A DNA stretch of 9,429 nt from Geminicoccaceae bacterium (lineage in GTDB: Bacteria; Pseudomonadota; Alphaproteobacteria; Geminicoccales; Geminicoccaceae): assembly GCA_020446285.1 (NCBI GenBank), contig JAGREZ010000453.1:1-9429 (forward strand). The letters run 5' to 3'. A program made the translations under genes and the position numbers. This document shows positions 1 through 5,910 of this stretch, one piece after another (positions within the stretch are counted from its first letter, which is position 1; each line of letters opens with the position of its first letter). The notes beneath the pieces were generated by a model that had not been told where the DNA came from, searched no databases, and saw only the letters and a program-made list of their open reading frames with translations.

Positions 1-74
1 AGGATCACGCAACCCCGCTCCGCCCAATAGCGTTGCAGGGTCAGGATGAGATCTTGGAAACTCGGTGCGGACAC
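1..74 (-). CDS. glyQ: Glycyl-tRNA synthetase alpha subunit, N-terminal fragment
   Basis: This is the 5' end of a gene that runs off the left edge. Reading the minus strand from a GTG at 74 gives about 24 residues containing FQDLILTLQRYWAERGCVIL. This is the conserved N-terminus of GlyQ, the catalytic alpha subunit of the bacterial alpha2beta2 glycyl-tRNA synthetase, which charges tRNA-Gly in the cytoplasm. GTG is chosen because an in-frame TGA lies six codons upstream with no ATG between them, and a good promoter sits at a fitting distance (-10 at 113-118). No clear Shine-Dalgarno is visible, so the leader is probably short. The gene is divergent from the ABC permease. The identification rests on a short but very characteristic stretch; glyS would be expected next, outside the window. 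Confidence 0.85.
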   Translation of the reverse strand, partial: MSAPSFQDLILTLQRYWAERGCVI

Positions 75-112
75 GGGGAATACCGACGGTCAGGTGATTG
101 TTGCAGCGCGGC

Positions 113-141
113 AAGCTAGTGAGCGGCCGGAGCAGGGTCAA
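113..141 (-). promoter_or_regulatory. Predicted glyQ promoter
   Basis: On the minus strand TTGACC (136-141) and TAGCTT (113-118) are separated by exactly 17 nt. This matches the housekeeping sigma-factor pattern often seen in alphaproteobacteria. Transcription would start near 106, giving a leader of about 32 nt before the GTG at 74. Two further TTGAC(C/A) hexamers lie upstream (163-168 and 174-179) without convincing -10 partners. Confidence 0.6.
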
Positions 142-202
142 GCGTGCGCGGTGCCGCAACCGGGTCAACACGCTGTCAAGGGCGCGCACATTCCGAAGGC
201 GC

Positions 203-231
203 TTGATGTTTTGCCTGCGTCTTGTTGTAAA
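203..231 (+). promoter_or_regulatory. Candidate promoter of the ABC permease gene
   Basis: On the plus strand TTGATG (203-208) and TGTAAA (226-231) are spaced by 17 nt, each matching four of six consensus positions. The start site would fall near 238, about 38 nt before the ATG at 276. The rest of the 75-275 intergenic region shows no further gene; only short shadow reading frames cross it. Confidence 0.35.
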
Positions 232-275
232 CGTGGCTGGGCAGGGCGTTTCGCAGCTGTCCGGGGGAGGTTGAA

Positions 276-1148
276 ATGCCGATAGCCGAGGCACGGCAGA
301 GGCGACCGGGAGAGTCCAGCCTCGGCTGGGCGTTCATGTCGCTTGCTGCCGTCTGTATGACGATCATCTTCGCGTTTCCCCTTTACTGGGGCCTGTCGAC
401 GAGCCTGCGCAATCCCATGGACACCTTCACGACGGTGGGGTTCGGCATTCCGTGGGTGAATTTCGAGCCCACGCTCGACAATTGGCGGACCCAGCTCGCG
501 ACGCGGGAAACGCAGACGGCGCTGGTGAATTCCACCTTCCTCGCCACGGCCTCGACCCTTCTGGCACTGGCGATCGGCATTCCGGCATCCTATGCGCTCG
601 CCCGCTTCCACTTCCGCTGGCCGCCCAACCGGGACATCGCCATCTTCTTCTTCATGCAGCGCGTGCTGCCGCCGGTCGCGACACTCATACCGTTCTACCT
701 GATGATGCGTTTCATCGGCCTGCTCGACACGCTGTTCGCCCTCGTGCTCGTCAACACGACGTTCATCCTGCCATTCGTCATCATCATCCTGAGGCAGGCG
801 TTTCTCGACATGCCGCGCGAACTCGAGGAAGCGGCACTCGTTGACGGTGCGGGGCATGTGGGTGCGTTCATGCGCATCGCCCTGCCGCTCGCGGCTCCCG
901 CCGCCGCTGCCGCCGGTCTCATCATCTACGGTCGTGTGTGGAACGAGTTCCTGTTCGCGATCGCCATCGGCTCGCGTGATGCGCTGACCGTTCCGGTCCA
1001 TCTCGGTTCAGCCAGCACCACGCGCGGCGTACAGTTCTGGTACATGGCGGTGCGCCAGATGCTGGCCATCCTGCCACCTGTGATTCTCGCCCTTCTGGCG
1101 CAGCGCTATATCGTTCGTGGCCTGACCATGGGTGCGACCAAGGGCTGA
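276..1148 (+). CDS. Carbohydrate ABC transporter permease, MalG-type (CUT1 family)
   Basis: This is an inner-membrane permease subunit of a binding-protein-dependent sugar importer, 290 aa, the usual size for MalG/LacG-like proteins. Hydrophobic segments lie near residues 18-40, 85-110, 121-146, 152-172, 205-230 and 262-278. The cytoplasmic EAA loop that docks on the ATPase is clear at about 182-205 (E185-A186-A187, ending at P204). The C-terminus (RGLTMGATKG) is the normal end of this family. The ATG at 276 has a strong GGGGGAGG five nucleotides upstream. Such permeases normally sit in an operon with a MalF-type permease, a binding protein and an ATPase. Here the upstream neighbour is divergent glyQ and the downstream neighbour is convergent, so it is an orphan. 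It probably depends on partners encoded elsewhere or is left over from a lost operon. The substrate cannot be read from the sequence. Confidence 0.9.
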   Translation: MPIAEARQRRPGESSLGWAFMSLAAVCMTIIFAFPLYWGLSTSLRNPMDTFTTVGFGIPWVNFEPTLDNWRTQLATRETQTALVNSTFLATASTLLALAIGIPASYALARFHFRWPPNRDIAIFFFMQRVLPPVATLIPFYLMMRFIGLLDTLFALVLVNTTFILPFVIIILRQAFLDMPRELEEAALVDGAGHVGAFMRIALPLAAPAAAAAGLIIYGRVWNEFLFAIAIGSRDALTVPVHLGSASTTRGVQFWYMAVRQMLAILPPVILALLAQRYIVRGLTMGATKG

Positions 1149-1187
1149 CATTTCCGCTGGCCGGTCAGCCTCGCTCGAAGGCGAGGC
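1142..1187. terminator. Convergent hairpins spanning the stop codons of the permease and LysE genes
   Basis: GGCTGAC (1143-1149) pairs with GTCAGCC (1164-1170), so the two arms contain the permease TGA and the exporter's reverse-strand TGA. A second hairpin overlaps it: GCCTCGC (1168-1174), loop of six, GCGAGGC (1181-1187). Neither is followed by a U tract, so a bidirectional terminator role is only inferred from the tail-to-tail position. Confidence 0.35.
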
Positions 1188-1806
1188 GGATGCCGAGGGC
1201 GACCAGCAGCGAGCCGCCGATCTGCCCGATCAGGCGTGCCGTCCGTCTCGATCTGCCGAGCGCGCTCCTGACCCTGTCGGCGAGGAGCACACTGGTGGAA
1301 TCCACCGCCAGAAACATCAGGTTGACGATGATGCCGAGGATCGCGAATTGCAGGCCGATGGGCATGGCGGCGGCCGGATCGGTAAATTGCGGCAGGAAGG
1401 CGACATAGAAGATCGCCACCTTGGGATTGAGGAGCTGGACCAAGATGCTCCGCACGAATGTCCGCCGCGTTCCGGGCGTTCGGGCGGGCATCGGTGACGG
1501 GCCGGACGTCTCGACCGGCCCGGTTGCGCGAAACATGCCGATGCCGAGCCAGACGAGATAGACGGCTCCGGCGAGCTTGAGGGCGAGATAGAGCGTCGGC
1601 ACCGCCTTGACGAGGACGGCAAGTCCGAAGGCCGCGGCGGCGATATGGGCGTAACCGCCGAGATGAACGCCGAGCACGGCCATGAACCCGGCCCGGCGCC
1701 CATAGGCCAGCGTCTGCGCGGTGACGAAGAGGATCGCCGGCCCGGGCATGACGGCGAGCAGCGCCCCCGCGAGGATGAATGCAACAAGGAGCTCGCCCGA
1801 CGGCAT
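1165..1806 (-). CDS. LysE/RhtB-family amino-acid exporter
   Basis: This is an inner-membrane translocator of the LysE/RhtB superfamily (213 aa), which exports amino acids or homoserine lactone-like compounds. Hallmarks are the N-terminal helix running into PGP at residues 21-23 (AVMPGPAILFV), a glycine-rich second helix (about 40-68), a central LLNPKVAIFYVAFLPQF block (NPK at 127-129), and two C-terminal hydrophobic segments (about 150-178 and 192-209). The start is placed at the ATG at 1806, because family members begin just before this first helix and AAGGG lies 7 nt upstream. A GTG nine codons earlier is open but would extend the protein past the usual start and lies inside an inverted repeat. 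The gene stands alone on its strand, convergent with the ABC permease. The exported substrate cannot be told from the sequence. Confidence 0.9.
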   Translation of the reverse strand: MPSGELLVAFILAGALLAVMPGPAILFVTAQTLAYGRRAGFMAVLGVHLGGYAHIAAAAFGLAVLVKAVPTLYLALKLAGAVYLVWLGIGMFRATGPVETSGPSPMPARTPGTRRTFVRSILVQLLNPKVAIFYVAFLPQFTDPAAAMPIGLQFAILGIIVNLMFLAVDSTSVLLADRVRSALGRSRRTARLIGQIGGSLLVALGIRLAFERG

Positions 1807-1816
1807 ACGCCAACCC

Positions 1817-1867
1817 TTCGATGATCGCGACACTTCGTGCGATCATCGAAAGACCGTCGACTGTCAA
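1817..1867 (-). promoter_or_regulatory. Predicted promoter and 12-bp perfect inverted repeat upstream of the LysE gene
   Basis: A perfect -35 hexamer, TTGACA, reads on the minus strand at 1862-1867. Seventeen nucleotides downstream the -10 region (1839-1844) falls inside a perfect inverted repeat, TTCGATGATCGC (1817-1828) and GCGATCATCGAA (1839-1850) with a 10-nt loop. The downstream arm ends in TCGAA, which runs straight into the AAGGG ribosome binding site. The repeat could be a repressor operator over the promoter, or an RNA hairpin that occludes the ribosome binding site; the sequence does not decide between them. Confidence 0.5.
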
Positions 1868-1889
1868 TGGCTATCGGGAAACGTCTTGT

Positions 1890-2546
1890 CTATTGCGAAG
1901 CGCGCTGCATCATCATCTCGTGCACGGCGGCCATGCCGCGATCGGCCATGTCGCTGACCTCGCCGGCGTGGGTGTGCAGCGCTTCCACGATCTCCGGATC
2001 GTCCGATGTCTGGGTGACGGCTATTCCCTCGTCGGTGACCTCGATGTCGCTTTCGATGCCGTCGTGCCGTTCGAAGAAGATGTCGAGGGTGGGGCTCTGG
2101 ATGAAGATCTGCGGGTCGCGACCTTCCTCGACCCGGTTGATCATGCCGGAAACGTGACTGACCAGCGTTGCCATGACCTCGGGATCGTCCGACCAGGTGA
2201 GCGTGCGGATGCCATCGGGAAGCTCGGTCACTTCGCGCTGGATGAGCTCGAAATTGCGGAACATGACGGCAAGTTCGGCGCTTTCCTCGGGCGTCGCATC
2301 GAGCCCGCGCAGACCGGGCATGTTCACCTCGTCATGCTCGCCGCCATGATGTCCGCGCATTCCCATGTGCATGCCCATGCCTCTGCCCATCCCCTCGCCT
2401 TGCTGGCCGTGCATGCCGCCTTGATGCCTCATCATCTGCGCGAAGGCGGGGTCGGCCGGATGGAGACCGAGACCGGCGGCAAGGACGAGGCCGGCGAGAA
2501 CGGCACCGCGGTGCCGCGCGTGAATTCCGCATACTGTCTTCGACAT
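1890..2546 (-). CDS. Exported Met/His-rich hypothetical protein with internal repeat
   Basis: The product is 218 aa with no named function that I recognise. The frame stays open far upstream, but the ATG at 2546 is chosen because a classic signal peptide follows: basic start, hydrophobic core at about 14-28, and an AFA|Q signal peptidase I site after residue 36. The mature N-terminus (37-76) is dense in methionine, histidine and glycine (Met 38, 39, 45, 53, 57, 59, 61, 63, 76; His 41, 46, 60, 66, 67, 71). This composition is typical of periplasmic copper- or silver-binding segments. The remaining acidic domain contains two related stretches, around 117-140 and 179-202, each with SDDPE (119-123 and 181-185) followed 12 residues on from its Ser by a conserved His (131, 193). 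It ends in a Met-rich tail (MAAVHEMMMQ). A periplasmic metal-binding or sensing role is inferred from composition only; no copper ATPase or oxidase gene is nearby. Confidence 0.75.
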   Translation of the reverse strand: MSKTVCGIHARHRGAVLAGLVLAAGLGLHPADPAFAQMMRHQGGMHGQQGEGMGRGMGMHMGMRGHHGGEHDEVNMPGLRGLDATPEESAELAVMFRNFELIQREVTELPDGIRTLTWSDDPEVMATLVSHVSGMINRVEEGRDPQIFIQSPTLDIFFERHDGIESDIEVTDEGIAVTQTSDDPEIVEALHTHAGEVSDMADRGMAAVHEMMMQRASQ

Positions 2547-2656
2547 GGGCCAGCATCCCGCAGGTTGACGGGGCGACACCGTTCGCCGCCGCTGCTCATG
2601 GAGAGGATATCGGTCGGGAACAGCCATATTCAAGGTATCGCATATCAATCCGCGCA

Positions 2657-3214
2657 TCAGGAGAATTCGTAGCGCGAGCGCACGAGGCCCGACGGCCAGC
2701 TGCGGGTTTCCATGTGGCGAAGTTCGATATCGTCGATCAGCGAGCCGAACAGCAGGCGGCCCGAGCCGAGCAGCACCGGCACTCGCGTGATGGTGATATC
2801 GCTCACGAGGCCGGCGCGCAGGAACGACTGCACGAGTCTTCCGCCATCCACCTGCACGCGGCTCCAGCCCCGATCGGCGAGCAGTTCGAGCAATGTGTGT
2901 GGCGATGCCGGCGAAATCTGCGCCCGGTCGGCGAGGCGGAGGGGGATTGCACTCTCGTCGAGTGTCCGGCTCGCGACGATCACCGGTCTGGCAAACGGCC
3001 ATGGATCGAGACCGCGTACCATCTCGAACGAGGCCCGGCCCATGACGATCGCGTCGATATCGTCGATGAACCCCTTCCAGCCGTAATCCTCGCCGCTGTC
3101 GTCATGTTTCATCAGCCAGTCGATATTGCCGTCGGCGCGGGCAATGTAGCCGTCGAGGCTGGTCGCGACGAAGATATGGGCCGTGGCCATGGCCGGGGCG
3201 GGTTCATCCTTCAT
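2657..3214 (-). CDS. Dihydrofolate reductase-fold protein (RibD C-terminal domain family)
   Basis: This is a 185-aa cytoplasmic NADPH-dependent reductase-like protein of the RibD-C/DHFR superfamily, in the small stand-alone group related to Bacillus YyaP/YwjB. Visible family features are the first strand and loop VATSLDGYIARADGNIDWL (about 16-34), DAIVMGRASFEM (54-65), the PVIVASRT strand (77-84), and the cofactor-site region VQVDGGRLVQSFLRAGLVSDI followed by RVPVLLGSGRLLF (about 120-156). The ATG at 3214 has GGAG about 10 nt upstream. An ATG at 3190, right before the first strand, is a real alternative and gives 177 aa. True folate reduction is unlikely to be its job, as this group has unknown substrates. 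The gene is preceded by 86 nt of non-coding DNA rich in pyrimidines on the coding strand and followed by 110 nt before the Met-rich gene. Confidence 0.85.
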   Translation of the reverse strand: MKDEPAPAMATAHIFVATSLDGYIARADGNIDWLMKHDDSGEDYGWKGFIDDIDAIVMGRASFEMVRGLDPWPFARPVIVASRTLDESAIPLRLADRAQISPASPHTLLELLADRGWSRVQVDGGRLVQSFLRAGLVSDITITRVPVLLGSGRLLFGSLIDDIELRHMETRSWPSGLVRSRYEFS

Positions 3215-3300
3215 GCGGCTGCAGCTCCGGGATTCCGCCGGTGGAGGAAGGCGGGAGAGAGGAGGGAGGGTGCATCACGAATGGCTCGCCTGACCATCGG

Positions 3301-3813
3301 TCAACGCGCTTGCGTGTCGAATTCCTCGCTGGTGCGCTGATGGACACCGAGATAGACCAGCAGGATCTTCTCGCTGCCGAGATCCTGCTGCGAGATGTTG
3401 ACCCTGGCCTTGGGCCAGAACGCGCGCAGCTCGCTCTGCAGGTCGAGGGGATCGCCCATCATGCCGGACTTGAAACGCAGCGCGACGACGGCCTCGTCGG
3501 ACTGGTGGAAGCCGAAATCGACACCGCTCGGAATGGCGCCGCTGGCCTGGCAGGCGAGGTGAATGTCGCGCACCACATCGCCGTAGGAAGCCTCGGGCGT
3601 ATACAGTTCGAGACGGGAAAACTCGTCGAGATTGATCGGACGGCGGCGATGGCCGATGCGCACGGAACGCGTGATGTAACCCGCATCCGAGGCTTCCGGC
3701 AACGAGCCCTGCCCGAGCATGGCTTCCAGCCGCTTCAGGGCGACGGAACGCTCGGCCTCGGGGGTGCCGTCATGCGTGATCAGTCGACGTAGCTTGTCCA
3801 GTCTGTCCGTCAA
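3301..3813 (-). CDS. Hypothetical protein, 170 aa
   Basis: I do not recognise this protein. It is soluble, with no signal peptide or membrane segment. The first 35 residues (LDKLRRLITHDGTPEAERSV onwards, to LEAMLG) form an amphipathic helix pair resembling the N-terminal helix of DUF2786-type proteins. The rest alternates predicted strands and helices (for example IHLACQASGAIPSGVDFGF near 104-122 and ILLVYLG near 149-155). The start is a TTG at 3813, because the frame has no upstream ATG or GTG before a stop and the first internal ATG would delete the helix pair. Only a weak TGGA precedes it. GC-rich composition and wobble use match the neighbouring core genes, so it is probably a genuine resident gene. 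A short TGACC/GGTCA hairpin (3291-3303) covers its stop codon. Confidence 0.65.
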   Translation of the reverse strand: MTDRLDKLRRLITHDGTPEAERSVALKRLEAMLGQGSLPEASDAGYITRSVRIGHRRRPINLDEFSRLELYTPEASYGDVVRDIHLACQASGAIPSGVDFGFHQSDEAVVALRFKSGMMGDPLDLQSELRAFWPKARVNISQQDLGSEKILLVYLGVHQRTSEEFDTQAR

Positions 3814-3909
3814 GGCCCATGTCCAGCGTTGCAGCCATCCGCGGACACTAGAGCGAAATGGTAATGAAATCGTTAATCGAGACGTCGGTTATGATTGTCT
3901 GCAATCACG

Positions 3910-3943
3910 GGCGACCGGCCGGATGCCGTTCCGGCCGGTCGTC
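3910..3943 (-). terminator. Strong GC hairpin after the RraA gene
   Basis: CGACCGGCCGG (3912-3922) and CCGGCCGGTCG (3931-3941) form a perfect 11-bp stem with an 8-nt loop, extendable through a G-U and a G-C pair. It lies 22 nt past the RraA-family stop codon in the 149-nt gap before the hypothetical gene. No T run follows on the minus strand, so it is a likely 3'-end or pausing structure rather than a textbook terminator. The remainder of the gap (about 3850-3900) is AT-rich and may hold the promoter of the 170-aa gene, but I see no clear hexamers. Confidence 0.5.
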
Positions 3944-3962
3944 GCGAACATGTGCGGGCGGC

Positions 3963-4661
3963 TCAGTGGATATCCTCGGCCTCACCCATCGCCGCGCGCA
4001 ATTTCGCGAGCGAGAAGTCCCCGGACCGCGCGGCCTTGAGGACGGGTTCCTCCTTGCGCACGCAAAGATCGATCGCCGCCGGCAGTTCCCCGGCCCGGTC
4101 GAGCGGGATGGTCACCGCGCCATGCCGGTCGGCATGGATCAGATCGCCATGCACCACCGGCATTCCGTGGATGTTGACGGGCACGTTGAATGCCTCGACA
4201 TGCACCTTTGCATGGCTCGGGCCGACGAGGCCGGCGATGAGCTGGAAGCGCGGGTCGACGGCGTCGAGATCGCGGATCGAACCATTGGTCACGCAGCCGA
4301 GCACGCCGAGCCCGCGATGCACGGCGGTGTTCACCTCGCCCCACATCGCTCCCACGCCGGGTTCCGGGTCGAGATCCTGGATCACGGCGATGGTCGGGCC
4401 GGGCTGGCTTGCGACATACTCGTAGTAGGCGAGCCTGTGCGCCTTGGCCTCCGCACCCTTGACGACCGATTCCTGCACCGCGCGCATGGTGGCCGTACGG
4501 GCATAGCCGACGATGGGTTTCATGTCGGGAAAGGCGCAGAAGAAGGGTTTGGTCGTGAAGCCGGTGATGACCCGCTCGCCATAGACGACTTCCAGCGCAT
4601 TGCAGATGGTCGGTGTGTCGAAGGCGGCGAGATGGTCGAGAAGCGATTGATCGAGTGACAT
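3963..4661 (-). CDS. RraA-family protein (HMG/CHA aldolase-like)
   Basis: This 232-aa cytoplasmic protein belongs to the RraA / 4-hydroxy-4-methyl-2-oxoglutarate aldolase family. The family ranges from RNase E inhibitors to metal-dependent class II aldolases and decarboxylases. The family core is clear: FDTPTICNAL near residue 14, the active-site loop at G108-E109, the LGVLGCVTNGSIRDLD block with R130-D131 (the substrate- and metal-binding Arg-Asp of the aldolases), and GDLIHADRHGAVTIP at 172-186. Because R130-D131 and the glycine loop are kept, an aldolase or lyase activity is more likely than a purely regulatory role. ATG at 4661 has GGGA about 8 nt upstream. The gene begins 3 nt after the Ldh2-type dehydrogenase stop codon, so the two are surely co-transcribed. 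The inferred role is to cleave the keto product of that dehydrogenase. The true substrate is unknown. Confidence 0.85.
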   Translation of the reverse strand: MSLDQSLLDHLAAFDTPTICNALEVVYGERVITGFTTKPFFCAFPDMKPIVGYARTATMRAVQESVVKGAEAKAHRLAYYEYVASQPGPTIAVIQDLDPEPGVGAMWGEVNTAVHRGLGVLGCVTNGSIRDLDAVDPRFQLIAGLVGPSHAKVHVEAFNVPVNIHGMPVVHGDLIHADRHGAVTIPLDRAGELPAAIDLCVRKEEPVLKAARSGDFSLAKLRAAMGEAEDIH

Positions 4662-4664
4662 GAC

Positions 4665-5750
4665 TTATCCCAGAAGATCGTTGATCCGGCCCTCGGTGAG
4701 GCCGATGGAACAGGCGGATGCGAGAATGGCATTCCAGGTTTCGTCGGGAAGCGGAATGCCCCCGGCCGAACGCTCGGCTTCGAGCTTGCGCTCCTTGTCG
4801 CCCGGAATCATGACCGGTTCGCCGTCGTCGACCGGCTGGCTCGCGCGGATCCAGTCGACATAGGCCTGCGCCTCGTCGAAGGTCGCGTCATCGCCACCGA
4901 AGAACGAGGGGTTGAGATAGATCGACAGCATGCCGTTGTGGAAGATGCCCATCTCGCCCTTGTTCGCACCCGATCCGCCGAGCGCACCGGCCAACATGTC
5001 GCAGGCCAGCGACAGGCCGGAGCCCTTGTGCTCGCCGAATGTGCGAAGCGCCCCCGGGCCCTTGGTCGGATCCGGATAGCCGTCATCCGGTGGCGGGCCG
5101 TAGAGCACCGACGGATCGTTGGTCTTTTCGCCGTCGGGGCTCACCAGCGCGTCGCCGGGAATGGCCTTGCCGCCCTGACGCGCCACCAGCACCTTGCCCT
5201 CGGCGACCATGGAGGTGGCGAAATCGAGGATGAACGGCTTGCCGTCGCGTGTCGGCATGCCGATGGCGATGGGATTGGTCGAGGTCCTGCGGTCGCGGCC
5301 ACCATAGGGGGCAACCAGCAGCGAGCTGTGGACATTGACGAAGTGGATCGAGACGAGACCGTGTGCCACGGCCATCTCCGCATAGTCGCCGATCCGTCCC
5401 AGATGCCCGGCATTGCGCAGGGCGACGATGGCGACACCATGCGCATCGGCCTTGTGGATGCCGATCCGGCAGGCCTCGGGCCCCACCGTCTGGCCCATGC
5501 CATGCTTGCCGTCGAGCATGGTGATAGCAGGCGTGTCGACCAGAAACTCGACATTCTGCCCGGGCTTCATCCGCCCGATGCCGATCCACTCCACATATCG
5601 CGGCACCCGGATCACGCCATGACTGTCATGCCCGGTCAGATTGGCCTTGCTCAGATAATGCGCGATCCTTTCGGCCTCGTCGTCCGGACACCCCGCCTGA
5701 ACGAATATGGCCGAAACCAGCCGCTTCAGCGGCTCCACTTGCACAATCAA
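4665..5750 (-). CDS. Ldh2-family malate/L-lactate-type 2-hydroxyacid dehydrogenase
   Basis: This is a 361-aa NAD(P)-dependent oxidoreductase of the Ldh_2 family (malate, sulfolactate and ureidoglycolate dehydrogenases, among others), which oxidises a 2-hydroxyacid to the 2-ketoacid in the cytoplasm. Family marks are the catalytic HDSHGVIRVPRY (H44, R48), the NAGHLGRIGDYA motif (H116), the STNPIAIGMPT strand and LDFATS (D176), and the EHKGSGLSLACDMLAGAL segment of the cofactor domain. Length is normal. The start is a TTG at 5750: GGAGG lies 7 nt upstream, and no ATG occurs near the N-terminus. A GTG two codons later is spaced less well. It is the first gene of a two-gene operon with the RraA-family protein. 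The substrate cannot be fixed from sequence alone. Confidence 0.9.
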   Translation of the reverse strand: MIVQVEPLKRLVSAIFVQAGCPDDEAERIAHYLSKANLTGHDSHGVIRVPRYVEWIGIGRMKPGQNVEFLVDTPAITMLDGKHGMGQTVGPEACRIGIHKADAHGVAIVALRNAGHLGRIGDYAEMAVAHGLVSIHFVNVHSSLLVAPYGGRDRRTSTNPIAIGMPTRDGKPFILDFATSMVAEGKVLVARQGGKAIPGDALVSPDGEKTNDPSVLYGPPPDDGYPDPTKGPGALRTFGEHKGSGLSLACDMLAGALGGSGANKGEMGIFHNGMLSIYLNPSFFGGDDATFDEAQAYVDWIRASQPVDDGEPVMIPGDKERKLEAERSAGGIPLPDETWNAILASACSIGLTEGRINDLLG

Positions 5751-5757
5751 CCCGTTT

Positions 5758-5785
5758 CCTCCCCGAAAAAGCCAGAATTGGCTTT
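5758..5785 (-). promoter_or_regulatory. Inverted repeat abutting the dehydrogenase ribosome binding site
   Basis: AAAGCCA (5768-5774) and TGGCTTT (5779-5785) form a 7-bp stem with a 4-nt loop. On the minus strand the stem is followed by T residues and, after a few bases, by the GGAGG of the dehydrogenase gene. The position fits a small attenuator, a repressor operator or an RNA hairpin controlling translation of the operon. The role is inferred from placement only. Confidence 0.4.
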
Positions 5786-5835
5786 AGCACGGAGAGATTA
5801 GCGGAGTGGAAAGGGTGGGGGAAGGTGCTGAACGA

Positions 5836-5861
5836 AGGGATTCCGTAGAGTGAATTTTGTA
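5836..5861 (+). repeat. Left arm of imperfect inverted repeat bracketing the AT-rich island
   Basis: AGGGATTCCGTAGAG runs into GAATTTTGTA here. The reverse complement of 6963-6988 aligns with it at about 22 of 27 columns, with the 10-bp GAATTTTGTA and the outer AGGGA identical. It lies at the point where GC-rich DNA gives way to AT-rich DNA, 22 nt past the alarmone synthetase stop codon. Confidence 0.4.
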
Positions 5862-5865
5862 ATAT

Positions 5866-5910
5866 AAATATCGCTCGATATATTAATTAGATAGTAAAAT
5901 ATCGCGCGAT
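5866..5910. repeat. Two near-identical 14-mers 31 bp apart at the 3' end of the synthetase gene
   Basis: AAATATCGCTCGAT (5866-5879) and AAATATCGCGCGAT (5897-5910) differ at one base. The first lies in ATATCGCTCGATAT, palindromic apart from its two central bases, and the second contains the palindrome ATCGCGCGAT. One copy is inside the last codons of the synthetase, the other just after its stop. They could be protein-binding sites or a weak 3' hairpin. Confidence 0.35.

Noticed and set aside
46..285. 79-codon plus-strand frame near the left edge
   Set aside because: It crosses glyQ antisense and the promoter region, with no ribosome binding site or recognisable sequence.
165..1001. 278-codon minus-strand frame opposite the ABC permease
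   Set aside because: Low-complexity charged translation lying antisense to a clear permease; a GC-driven shadow.
1779..2672. 297-codon plus-strand frame
   Set aside because: Antisense to the Met/His-rich exported protein, whose signal peptide and internal repeats show that the minus strand is the coding one.
2547..3002. Upstream extension of the Met/His-rich gene to 370 codons
   Set aside because: The extension overlaps the reductase gene in another frame and would bury the signal peptide 152 residues from the N-terminus.
3858..5801. Long plus-strand frames of 266 and 287 codons opposite the RraA and Ldh2 genes
   Set aside because: The minus strand encodes well-recognised families throughout; these frames have no recognisable domains.
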